In this document: one piece after another, positions 27,334 to 35,421 of the stretch
Layout of the letters: each line of letters starts with the position of its first letter
Position numbering within the stretch: position 1 is the stretch's first letter
Origin: Streptomyces capitiformicae
GTDB taxonomy: Bacteria; Actinomycetota; Actinomycetes; Streptomycetales; Streptomycetaceae
DNA length: 64,000 bases
NCBI RefSeq assembly: GCF_002214185.1
Contig: NZ_CP022161.1
Coordinates: forward strand, 7,819,486 to 7,883,485
Reading direction: 5' to 3'
The notes under the pieces: model-generated
The model's database searches: none
Told to the model about the DNA's origin: nothing
What the model saw: only the letters and a program-made list of their open reading frames with translations
Position numbers and translations under genes: made by a program

Positions 27334-27893
27334 CGATGGCCACGCCCCTCGATGAGTACGAAGAGGCCGAGGATAGGTACATCGCGGCAGCCACCGGACG
27401 CGCGCTCGCCGTGGAGCACTGGCTGCTGTCGGCGGCCGACGACAGCAGCTGGGCCCGGAGCGAATGGCGGGAGTCCGGTGTCGCGCTCCTGCGATGCGGG
27501 ACGCTCTTCGGCGTGATCCGGATCTCCGGCGAGGTCGTCCGTGCGGCGGCTGGGACGGAAGACCCGTACGGGGTGGATGCCTTCCTCGCGCGGGCGATGC
27601 TCGGCGGGCCGGTGTTCACGGACACGGTCACTCGCCGCTACTACGTCATGGTGTCTCCCAGCACGGGCAGCCGCTCCGAGTGGACCAGGAGGTCGGACAA
27701 GGACGCCGAGTACCTGGGCCGAAGCCACTACCTCGGCGTACCGAGCGTGCACGCGACGAGCCCCGACGGCCCTCGGGCGTACTGGTGCGTCCCCATGGCC
27801 GGCGCGGGCGAACTCGCCTCCGCCGAGGCGGTGTCGCAGCTGCTGTCCGTCGGTCGGTACCGGTTGGCTTGTACGGAAGAGGCAAGCTGTTGA
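27330..27893 (+). CDS. Hypothetical protein, 187 aa
   Basis: GTG 27330 (GGAGG six bases upstream; ATG 27336 is an alternative). It is a soluble acidic protein (MATPLDEYEEAEDRYIAAAT..., RRYYVMVSPSTGSRSEWTR, YLGVPSVHATSPDGPRAYWC). It has no membrane segment or catalytic motif I recognise. It is coupled on both sides by stop/start overlaps. Confidence 0.7.
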   Translation: MTMATPLDEYEEAEDRYIAAATGRALAVEHWLLSAADDSSWARSEWRESGVALLRCGTLFGVIRISGEVVRAAAGTEDPYGVDAFLARAMLGGPVFTDTVTRRYYVMVSPSTGSRSEWTRRSDKDAEYLGRSHYLGVPSVHATSPDGPRAYWCVPMAGAGELASAEAVSQLLSVGRYRLACTEEASC

Positions 27894-28447
27894 GCGACAA
27901 CCAACGCACCCCACTGGATGCCCAGACCATCCGGGAGTCATACGAGACAGGCTTCGACGTGTGGGGCGTCAACTTGGTGAAGGGGGCGTCGGGACTGGCC
28001 GAGCTCCGACTGCTCCTGACCGGGCATCTGCAACTGCTCGTGCCGGAGGTCACCGACGTGGTGGCGCGTATGCGCGGCTTCACCCGGTCAGTCGGCATCC
28101 ACTGCCTCGCCCAGGCACACCAGATCCTGGACGACGCCAAGGAAAGGAGTCCGGCCGAGGAACGGTTCCTCGTCCACGACCTGGCCGTCAACGCCCGGGC
28201 GCTCCTCGCTCTCTACGAGATGCCCGGCCCGCGCGGGATGCCTGTCGGTCGGGAGGAGATCGAGCAGACCGTACGGCGGAAGGGGTGCGGCGCCTGCTCC
28301 CGGCCCATCAAGAAGGGCGAACCCCAAAAGCGGGCATATCTGCCAGGCAGACCGGCCAGTGCCTTGAAGGGCTCTCTGCACACCGACAACTGCGACACGC
28401 TCGCCAGTGCCAATACCCGTCACAGACAACCGCACACCGCCTCCTGA
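27890..28447 (+). CDS. DUF6415-family natural-product-associated protein
   Basis: 185 residues, TTG start at 27890 overlapping the upstream TGA, with GGAAGAGG before it. The pattern DAQTIRESYETGFDVW, LLLTGHLQLLVPEVTDVVAR and FLVHDLAVNARALLALYE matches DUF6415, a Streptomyces family often found near regulatory trios and natural product loci. The C-terminus adds a zinc-finger-like CGACSRPIKKGEPQKR segment. Function is unknown. Confidence 0.75.
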   Translation: MSDNQRTPLDAQTIRESYETGFDVWGVNLVKGASGLAELRLLLTGHLQLLVPEVTDVVARMRGFTRSVGIHCLAQAHQILDDAKERSPAEERFLVHDLAVNARALLALYEMPGPRGMPVGREEIEQTVRRKGCGACSRPIKKGEPQKRAYLPGRPASALKGSLHTDNCDTLASANTRHRQPHTAS

Positions 28448-28787
28448 TACACGCCCCACGCAGCGCACCCTGATCCGCCGCCCTGTCACCGGTGCCCCAG
28501 AACCCGGAGCCGGGGCGGTGGGCATCCCGCACCGCGGTCGCGTCGCGGAGATCCGCTACGGCGACGCGGACCTCCACGCACTGGACCTGGCAGGCATACA
28601 CCTGATCGACGGAGTTACTGCTGGGTGGCGCTGCCACGGGCAGTGGTCGGCGGGAACACCGTTGTCGTTGAGGAACTCGGAGGCCTGTAGCCCGCGGCGA
28701 GCCGGCCCGCGTGGTTCAGTCGTCGGTGTCTTCCGAGGCATTTCGCTCGGGGTTGACGGTGCGCCAGTACCGGGCGACGAGCTGTGA
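28407..28787 (+). CDS. Doubtful small protein
   Basis: GTG 28407 opens inside the end of the DUF6415 gene and runs to 28787. The middle (RVAEIRYGDADLHALDLAGI, HLIDGVTAGWRC) looks protein-like, but the end overlaps the TIR gene antisense and no ribosome site is seen. It is possibly a real small gene whose 3' end was replaced. Confidence 0.28.
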   Translation: MPIPVTDNRTPPPDTRPTQRTLIRRPVTGAPEPGAGAVGIPHRGRVAEIRYGDADLHALDLAGIHLIDGVTAGWRCHGQWSAGTPLSLRNSEACSPRRAGPRGSVVGVFRGISLGVDGAPVPGDEL

Positions 28788-29831
28788 GGTAAAAGGGTTC
28801 ATTCGTTCCCGCCCCTCGCGCCTCGCTGCCTCTGGCAAGTCCTTGCAGCCGTCGGCGCGGAGTTGGGATGGAGGTTCACTGGGACCTGCTGAACGGTACT
28901 CCCAGGAGATCTTTCCGCAGCATGGGAAGCGGAAGATCTCCGCGTAGCCTTCGGCCGCCCCGGTGTGCGAGACGAAAACTGCCTCCTCGGGATGCCAGCG
29001 GTGGTGTGTATACAGAATCGATTGCAGGAGCATGAGCTCCTGCTGCATCTCCTTTGCCACGCCCCAGTGGTTGCTTTCAGGCAGCCGCTCTCGGAGCTTG
29101 ATCTCGGCTTCGAGGAACGGCCTCAGAATTTCGATGAGTTCGTGATATCGAGCCTGCTCGATCGCCGCAAGCGTCGCTCTCTCGTCCTCGGCACCTCTGC
29201 TCTCGGCGAGAAATTCGAGGAGTATGTCGGGGTGGCGTGGAGCGGATGACGGGCGTCGCGCGGCCCATGCTTCTGCTTCGCGGAGCTCGACTCCCCGCAG
29301 CAAGCGGTCGGCGGGCCTCCCTGACGCGTCCCAGCGTCGTGCAGCCGCGCTCAGTAGTGCTGCCGTGCGGAACCACCGCACGTCAGTGTGAATGGACGTC
29401 ACCAGTTCTTGGAGCGATGCGGTGAGCCGGTCGCTGTCCGGGGTTGCGAAGGAGATCTTGATGTTGAGTGTGGACAGGCGCGGTGGGGCCGTGTCGAAAT
29501 CGATCGGTCGCCACAAGACGGGGATGATGCGCTTTCCCAGGCCTTGCGCGAATGCGATCTCCTCATCGCATACACGTGACCTTGCGGAGTCGGGGGAGAC
29601 GACGAAGACGATGACCTCAGCCGCGGTGATCATTTCTTCCAGACGGGTCCACCAGGCATCCTCGGCCGATATGCCAGTCGTGACCGAGTTCGGATCTTCG
29701 GTCGACCGGTCGTAGTCCACGAGGAGGCCGCGATCGCGCAGGCCCTGCGCAAGCCAACTGAGAAATTCCGCGTCCTTGCGCGAGTACGACACAAAAACCC
29801 GTGTCCGGGTGTCCACGGCCCGTTGATCCAT
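28716..29831 (-). CDS. TIR-domain protein
   Basis: A 371-residue protein starting at ATG 29831 (MDQRAVDTRTRVFVSYSRKD). The TIR domain spans ~10-140: VFVSYSRKDAEFLSWLAQGL, ISAEDAWWTRLEEMITAAEV and IVFVVSPDSARSRVCDEEIA, with the candidate NADase glutamates in that last segment, then GKRIIPVLWRPIDF. A helical middle follows (RWFRTAALLSAAARRWDASG, RGVELREAEAWAARR) and a C-terminal module with FPCCGK. Bacterial TIR proteins often degrade NAD or make signalling nucleotides in anti-phage defence. No partner gene is adjacent; the LacI gene lies 45 bp away. Confidence 0.85.
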   Translation of the reverse strand: MDQRAVDTRTRVFVSYSRKDAEFLSWLAQGLRDRGLLVDYDRSTEDPNSVTTGISAEDAWWTRLEEMITAAEVIVFVVSPDSARSRVCDEEIAFAQGLGKRIIPVLWRPIDFDTAPPRLSTLNIKISFATPDSDRLTASLQELVTSIHTDVRWFRTAALLSAAARRWDASGRPADRLLRGVELREAEAWAARRPSSAPRHPDILLEFLAESRGAEDERATLAAIEQARYHELIEILRPFLEAEIKLRERLPESNHWGVAKEMQQELMLLQSILYTHHRWHPEEAVFVSHTGAAEGYAEIFRFPCCGKISWEYRSAGPSEPPSQLRADGCKDLPEAARREGRERMNPFTSQLVARYWRTVNPERNASEDTDD

Positions 29832-29875
29832 CTCGCCCCCCTCGCCCCCCTCGCCCCTCACACCCCTCGGCCCCC

Positions 29876-30919
29876 TCACCCCACCCGAGGCCCCCCCGAA
29901 GACCCCCGCACCATCAGCTCCCCCCGAACCGTGGCGATCCCCCCGGGCGGCGCCTCCTCCCGCCCCATGGCGATCCGCCCGGCCCGCGCCCCCGCCTCCG
30001 ACAACGGCAACCGCACCGTCGTGAGCGAAGGCACCGCGTCGATACTGAACGGCAGGTCGTCGAACCCGGCGACGGACACGTCGTCCGGGATGCGCAGCCC
30101 CGAGTCCCGCAGTGCCGCGCACGCCCCCAGCGCGACCGTGTCGTTCGCGGCCACGACGGCCGTGAGCGTCGGGTCCCGCCGCAGCAGCTCCAGCGTGGCC
30201 TCGTACCCCGAGAGCCGGTCGTAACGGCCGTACACCGTCCAGCGCGGGTCCTCCTCGATGCCGTGCGCGGCCAGGGCGGCCCGGTGGCCCTCCAGGCGGT
30301 GGCGGGTGGTCGTCCGTTCCTCCGGTCCCGCGATGTACCCGAGCCGCCGGTGGCCAAGGCCGATGAGGTGCTCGGTGAGTTCCCGGCCGCCACCGCGGTT
30401 GTCGAAGGTGATCGCGATGGCCTCGGGCACGGGCGGCCGCCCGCAGAGCACCACCCGGGTCCCCGCCTCGGCGAGCCTGCGCAGCTTGTTGCCGACAGCC
30501 GCCCCGTGCGCCGGGTCCTCCACGGCCCCACCGGTCAGGACGACCGCGGCCGCCCGCTGCCGCTGGAGCAGCGTGAGATAGGTCAGCTCGCGCTCCGGAG
30601 AGCCCCCGGTGTTGCACACCACGGCGAGCCGCTCCCCGCCCGCACGCCCGCCCGGCCCGCCGATCTCGGACTGGATCGCGCTCGCCATGATCCCGAAGAA
30701 GGGGTCGGCGATGTCGTTCACCAGGATGCCGACCAGGTCGGAGGTGGCGGCCGCGAGGGCGCTCGCGGGGCCGTTCAGGACGTAGTCCAGCTCGTCCACG
30801 GCCTTCAGCACCCGCTCACGCGTGGACGCGGCCACCGGATAGTTGCCGTTGAGTACCCGGGAGACGGTCGCGGGCGACACCTGCGCACGGGCCGCCACGT
30901 CCGCCAGGGTCACTGTCAT
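29876..30919 (-). CDS. LacI-family transcriptional regulator
   Basis: A 347-residue repressor from ATG 30919 (GGAGGAAGAGG upstream): HTH TLADVAARAQVSPATVSRVL then hinge and a periplasmic-binding-protein-like sensor domain (LVGILVNDIADPFFGIMASA, SVAGFDDLPFSIDAVPSLTT). It is divergent from a catabolic operon at 31.2-34.3 kb and has a LacI box in the shared promoter region, so it very probably represses that operon. Confidence 0.92.
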   Translation of the reverse strand: MTVTLADVAARAQVSPATVSRVLNGNYPVAASTRERVLKAVDELDYVLNGPASALAAATSDLVGILVNDIADPFFGIMASAIQSEIGGPGGRAGGERLAVVCNTGGSPERELTYLTLLQRQRAAAVVLTGGAVEDPAHGAAVGNKLRRLAEAGTRVVLCGRPPVPEAIAITFDNRGGGRELTEHLIGLGHRRLGYIAGPEERTTTRHRLEGHRAALAAHGIEEDPRWTVYGRYDRLSGYEATLELLRRDPTLTAVVAANDTVALGACAALRDSGLRIPDDVSVAGFDDLPFSIDAVPSLTTVRLPLSEAGARAGRIAMGREEAPPGGIATVRGELMVRGSSGGPRVG

Positions 30920-31061
30920 CGTTTCCTCTTCCTCCGGTCGCGCGTCTCGTTCGGGTTGTCGGGGAACCATACGGCCGCGATCACCGTTCGCCTCCTCGAA
31001 CAACTCGACCCGCCTGCGGTCTTGTCCGGACCGCTGCTCAGAGGCTAGCTTCTCATCAGAT

Positions 31062-31075
31062 AGAAAGCGCTTGCT
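31062..31075. promoter_or_regulatory. LacI-type operator
   Basis: agaaagcgcttgct contains the aagcgctt palindrome core (31065-31072) typical of LacI-family sites in actinomycetes. It sits between the divergent LacI gene and the oxidoreductase operon, ~100 bp before the latter's start. Confidence 0.7.
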
Positions 31076-31175
31076 GTCACGCTCACCTCTTCGACGGGTT
31101 CTCCGGGCGTACGCGGCGCGGACGCGTACGCCCCCAACGCACGCTCGAACGAATTTACGAATGAAGGGATCGGCT

Positions 31176-32327
31176 GTGACACGCAGGACCGTACGGATCG
31201 CCATGAACGGCGTGACCGGGCGCATGGGCTACCGCCAGCACCTCGTCCGCTCCATCCTCGCCATCCGCGAACAGGGCGGCCTCGACCTCGGCGACGGCAC
31301 CGTGCTGTGGCCCGAGCCGATCCTCGTCGGCCGCCGCGAGCACGCCCTGAAGGCGATCGCCGAGCAGCACGGCCTGGAGCACTGGGCGACGGACGTGGAC
31401 ACGGTCCTCGCCGACGACTCCGTCGAGATCTACTTCGACGCCCAGGTCACCTCGGCCCGCGAGGAGGCCATCAAGAAGGCCATCGCCGCGGGCAAGCACA
31501 TCTACACGGAGAAGCCGACGGCCACGGGACTGGAGGGTGCACTGGAGCTGGCCCGGCTGGCTGCCGCCGCCGGCATCAAGCACGGCGTCGTCCAGGACAA
31601 GCTCTTCCTCCCCGGCCTGCTCAAGCTGAAGCGCCTCATTGACGGCGGCTTCTTCGGCCGTATCCTCTCCATCCGCGGCGAGTTCGGCTACTGGGTCTTC
31701 GAGGGCGACTGGCAGGAGGCTCAGCGCCCCTCCTGGAACTACCGCGCCGAGGACGGCGGCGGCATCGTCGTCGACATGTTCCCGCACTGGGAGTATGTGC
31801 TCCACGAGCTCTTCGGCCGCGTGAAGTCCGTCCAGGCCCTCACCGCCACCCACATCCCGCAGCGCTGGGACGAGCAGGACAAGCCCTACGACGCCACGGC
31901 CGACGACGCCGCGTACGGCATCTTCGAGCTCGACGGCGGCGCCATCGCCCAGATCAACTCCTCCTGGGCCGTCCGCGTCAACCGTGACGAGCTGGTCGAG
32001 TTCCAGGTCGACGGCACGGAGGGCTCGGCGGTGGCGGGCCTGCGGAACTGCCGAGTCCAGCACCGCAGCGCCACCCCCAAGCCGGTGTGGAACCCCGACA
32101 TCCCCGCCACCTACTCCTTCCGCGACCAGTGGCAGGAGGTGCCGGACAACGCCGAGTTCGACAACGGCTTCAAGGCCCAGTGGGAGCTGTTCCTCAAGCA
32201 CGTCTACGCCGACGCGCCCTACCACTGGGACCTGCTGGCCGGCGCCCGCGGCGTCCAGCTCGCCGAACTGGGCCTGAAGTCCTCGGCCGAGGGCCGCCGC
32301 CTCGACGTACCGGAGATCCAGCTGTGA
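31176..32327 (+). CDS. Gfo/Idh/MocA-family oxidoreductase
   Basis: A 383-residue NAD(P)-dependent sugar or inositol-type dehydrogenase. GTG 31176 (AAGGG upstream) is preferred to ATG 31161, which lies on that ribosome site. The N-terminal Rossmann part reads RRTVRIAMNGVTGRMGYRQH; the catalytic-fold motif HIYTEKPTATGL has the Lys-Pro typical of the family. The C-terminal sheet domain includes EFGYWVFEGDWQEAQRPSW. It is first in a coupled operon with a DUF993 aldolase-like protein and a TIM-barrel isomerase. Confidence 0.9.
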   Translation: MTRRTVRIAMNGVTGRMGYRQHLVRSILAIREQGGLDLGDGTVLWPEPILVGRREHALKAIAEQHGLEHWATDVDTVLADDSVEIYFDAQVTSAREEAIKKAIAAGKHIYTEKPTATGLEGALELARLAAAAGIKHGVVQDKLFLPGLLKLKRLIDGGFFGRILSIRGEFGYWVFEGDWQEAQRPSWNYRAEDGGGIVVDMFPHWEYVLHELFGRVKSVQALTATHIPQRWDEQDKPYDATADDAAYGIFELDGGAIAQINSSWAVRVNRDELVEFQVDGTEGSAVAGLRNCRVQHRSATPKPVWNPDIPATYSFRDQWQEVPDNAEFDNGFKAQWELFLKHVYADAPYHWDLLAGARGVQLAELGLKSSAEGRRLDVPEIQL

Positions 32328-33493
32328 CGATCCAACTGCCGGGTGCGGACGGGGTGTTGAAGGCATACAGCCCGCGTACCGAACCCCTGGCGCTGACGAC
32401 CGGCGCCCCCTTCACCTCCCGTACCGTCTTCTCGGCGGCGCACGTCGTCGCCGACCCCTTCGCGGACGTGTCCCCCGACTCGCCCGCCGCCGTCGACTGG
32501 GACGCCACCCTCGCCTTCCGCCGCCACCTCTGGTCGCACGGCCTGGGTGTCGCCGAGGCGATGGACACCGCCCAGCGGGGCATGGGCCTCGACTGGGCGG
32601 GCGCGGCGGAACTGATCCGCCGCAGCGCGGCGGAGGCCAAGGCGGTCGGGGGCCTCATCGCGTGCGGCGTGGGCACCGACCAGCTGTCCGCCACCGAGAT
32701 CGGCTATCCGTACAGCCTCGACGAGATCCGAACCGCTTACGAGGAGCAGCTCGCGCTGGTCGAGCAGGCGGGTTCCCAGGCCATCCTCATGGCCTCCCGG
32801 GCCCTGGCCGCCGTGGCCAAGAGTCCCGAGGACTATCTGGAGGTCTACGGCCACCTGTTGCGCCAGTCCGCCGAGCCGGTGATCCTGCACTGGCTGGGCC
32901 CGATGTTCGACCCGGCGCTGGAGGGCTACTGGGGCAGCACCGACCTCGATGCCGCCACCCACACCTTCCTGGAGGTCATCGCCGCGCACCCCGACAAGGT
33001 GGACGGCATCAAGGTCTCCCTGCTGGACGCACAGCGCGAGATCGACATCCGCCGCCGCCTCCCGCGGGGCGTGCGCTGTTACACCGGCGACGACTTCAAC
33101 TACCCCGAGCTGATCGCGGGCGACGACCAGGGCTTCAGCCACGCCCTCCTCGGCATCTTCGACCCGCTGGGACCCCTGGCGGCCGAGGCCGTGCGGGTGC
33201 TGGACACCGGGAACACGGACGGCTTCCGCGAACTCCTCGACCCCACCGTCGAACTCTCCCGCCACCTCTTCCAGACCCCCACCCGCTTCTACAAGACGGG
33301 CGTGGTGTTCCTGGCGTGGCTCTCCGGCCACCAGGAGCACTTCGCGATGGTCGGCGGCCTGCAGTCGGCGCGCTCGCTGCCGCACTTCGCCCGCGCCTAC
33401 GAACTGGCCGACGGCCTGGGCCTGTTCCCGGACCCGGCGTTGGCGGAGACCCGTATGAAGACCCTGCTGTCCCTGTACGGAGTGACCCAGTGA
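32324..33493 (+). CDS. DUF993/dihydrodipicolinate synthase-like protein
   Basis: 389 residues from GTG 32324 (GTGA overlap). A TIM-barrel related to class I lyases: GGLIACGVGTDQLSATEIGY, VILHWLGPMFDPALEGYW, and DGIKVSLLDAQREID with the likely Schiff-base Lys. Such proteins travel with Gfo/Idh/MocA enzymes and isomerases in sugar degradation. The C-terminus overlaps the next gene, so all three are co-translated. Confidence 0.85.
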   Translation: MTIQLPGADGVLKAYSPRTEPLALTTGAPFTSRTVFSAAHVVADPFADVSPDSPAAVDWDATLAFRRHLWSHGLGVAEAMDTAQRGMGLDWAGAAELIRRSAAEAKAVGGLIACGVGTDQLSATEIGYPYSLDEIRTAYEEQLALVEQAGSQAILMASRALAAVAKSPEDYLEVYGHLLRQSAEPVILHWLGPMFDPALEGYWGSTDLDAATHTFLEVIAAHPDKVDGIKVSLLDAQREIDIRRRLPRGVRCYTGDDFNYPELIAGDDQGFSHALLGIFDPLGPLAAEAVRVLDTGNTDGFRELLDPTVELSRHLFQTPTRFYKTGVVFLAWLSGHQEHFAMVGGLQSARSLPHFARAYELADGLGLFPDPALAETRMKTLLSLYGVTQ

Positions 33494-34347
33494 GCACGGA
33501 AGAGACGACGGGAGGCGCCCGCGACCTCTCCCGCTTCTCCATCAACCAGATGACGGTGAAGCAGCTGTCGATGCCCGAACTGGTCGCCGGTTGCGTCGAG
33601 TTGGGCATCCCGGGCGTGGGCCTGTGGCGTGAGCCGGTGGCGGCGTACGGCCTGGAGGCGACGGCCAGACTGATCCGCGACGCGGGCCTGACGGTCACGA
33701 CCCTCTGCCGGGGCGGCTTCTTCACGGCCATCGACCCGGCGGAACGGGCGGCGGCCCTGGAGGACAACCGCCGGGCCATCGACGAGGCGGCGACGCTGGG
33801 CACGGACACGCTGGTCCTGGTCTCCGGCGGCCTCCCGGCGGGTTCGAAGGACCTGCACGGCGCGAGGGAGCGCATCGCCGACGCCCTCGCGGAGCTGGGC
33901 CCGTACGCCTTCGAACGGGGCGTACGGCTGGCCATCGAGCCCCTCCACCCCATGTTCGCCTCGGACCGCTGCGTGGTGTCCACCCTGGCCCAGGCCCTGG
34001 ACCTCGCGGAACGCTTCCCGGCGGAGCAGGTGGGCGTCACGGTCGACACGTACCACATCTGGTGGGACGACAACGCCCCCGCCCAGATCGCGCGGGCGGG
34101 CGCTTCGGGCCGCATCCACACCTTCCAACTCGCCGACTGGATCACCCCGCTGCCCGAGGGCGTCCTGACCGGCCGAGGCCAGATCGGCGACGGTGCGATC
34201 GACATGCGCGAGTGGAAGGCCTACGTCGAGGCCGCCGGCTACACCGGCCCCATCGAGGTCGAACTCTTCAACGACGTCCTGTGGGCCCGCGACGGCCAAG
34301 AACTGCTCCGCGAGACGGCGGAACGGTTCGCGCAGCACGCGGCGTAG
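33490..34347 (+). CDS. Sugar phosphate isomerase/epimerase
   Basis: 285 residues from GTG 33490 (GTGA overlap). TIM barrel with RFSINQMTVKQLSMPELVAG, metal-binding Glu in RLAIEPLHPMF, GVTVDTYHIWWDD and HTFQLADW with its His/Asp, and late EVELFNDVLWA. The last enzyme of the LacI-controlled operon; together these would oxidise, isomerise and cleave a sugar or polyol. The operon ends at the hairpin at 34432-34475. Confidence 0.88.
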   Translation: MSTEETTGGARDLSRFSINQMTVKQLSMPELVAGCVELGIPGVGLWREPVAAYGLEATARLIRDAGLTVTTLCRGGFFTAIDPAERAAALEDNRRAIDEAATLGTDTLVLVSGGLPAGSKDLHGARERIADALAELGPYAFERGVRLAIEPLHPMFASDRCVVSTLAQALDLAERFPAEQVGVTVDTYHIWWDDNAPAQIARAGASGRIHTFQLADWITPLPEGVLTGRGQIGDGAIDMREWKAYVEAAGYTGPIEVELFNDVLWARDGQELLRETAERFAQHAA

Positions 34348-34431
34348 CTCGCGGCCCTGGCCGCCGCGGGCGGCGCGCTGGTGGTGGATGCGACGCCGCA
34401 GGGCAGCGGCCGAGTGGCCCGGTAGATCGGT

Positions 34432-34475
34432 GGCCCTCACTCCTGGCGAGCGGGAGCGCGTCAGGAGTGAGGGCC
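34432..34475. terminator. Convergent terminator
   Basis: A 14-bp perfect stem (34432-34445 with 34462-34475) lies between the isomerase operon and the convergent DUF899 gene; it overlaps the latter's stop region at 34461. Confidence 0.88.
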
Positions 34476-35246
34476 GTGCCGGCCGAGGGTCTCCACGGGG
34501 GTCGCGCCGGGGCGGGTCCACTGCGGCACGGGGCGGCTGGTCGGCCCCCAGGTGGCGTTCCCGTCCGCGTCCATGCGCCAGGACCAGCACGGGACGTCCC
34601 CCTCCGGCCAGCCCTCGGGCTTGTCCTCCCACGCCTCGCCACGGCCGTAGGGCGTCATGTCGAGCAGGCCGAGGGACCCGTTGACCCGCTCGGTGCCACG
34701 GCCCGTCGTGGAATAGGTGAGGAACGTGCGGTCGCCGTCGCGCAGGTAGGAGGTCATGTAACCCATGGGGCCGCCGACCGGCCCGTCCAGGTCGCGCACC
34801 GAGTACCAGGGCTGGGTGTAGCCCATGAACTCGACGAAGGCGGCCACCTCCTCCCACCGCCCCGTGGTCACGAAGGCGAACGAGACGCCGCGGGCGTTGA
34901 GGTAGACCGCGTCCTTCAGATGCCAGGCCGTGGTGGTGCAGCCCTCGCACTGCCCCTGGTGCGGCGCCCCGTCGTACCACATGTGCTTGTAGACCACGAG
35001 CTCGTCGCGCCCCTGAAACAGCTCCAGGAACGGAACCGGTCCGTCGGGTCCCACAACCTCCACCGTCCCGTCGAACTCCACCATCGGCAGCCGCCGACGG
35101 GCCGCGGCGATGGCATCGCCCTCGCGGGTGTGCGCCTTCTCCCGCACCAGCAGCTCATCACGGGCGGCCTGCCAGGTGGCCAGGTCGACAACGGGCGGGC
35201 GGCCGGGCAGCGCGGCGGTGGTCGGTTCATCCGGCGAGGTCGTCAT
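34461..35246 (-). CDS. DUF899 (thioredoxin-like) protein
   Basis: 261 residues from ATG 35246. It matches the DUF899 family: RDELLVREKAHTREGDAIAA, LPMVEFDGTVEVV, DELVVYKHMWYDG, and a CxxC-like GQCEGCTT redox site in a thioredoxin-like fold. The role of the family is unclear; some members are near regulators of antibiotic response. Nearby at 38900-38950 lies a 51-bp near-identical copy of part of this gene. Confidence 0.85.
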   Translation of the reverse strand: MTTSPDEPTTAALPGRPPVVDLATWQAARDELLVREKAHTREGDAIAAARRRLPMVEFDGTVEVVGPDGPVPFLELFQGRDELVVYKHMWYDGAPHQGQCEGCTTTAWHLKDAVYLNARGVSFAFVTTGRWEEVAAFVEFMGYTQPWYSVRDLDGPVGGPMGYMTSYLRDGDRTFLTYSTTGRGTERVNGSLGLLDMTPYGRGEAWEDKPEGWPEGDVPCWSWRMDADGNATWGPTSRPVPQWTRPGATPVETLGRHGPHS

Positions 35247-35421
35247 GGTGTCCTCCGTGGTGTCTCGTACCGGTCACCGTCGTACGACGTCACGCGCGCC
35301 CTACGACAGCCTCCACTACAGACTCCCGCCCCGACCGAAACTCATCGCAGAGCGACACAGCCGCGCTCTCGGACTTGGCCGCAGGTGAGGACGGCCGCCG
35401 GTGACCGCGCCGCGCGGGCGG

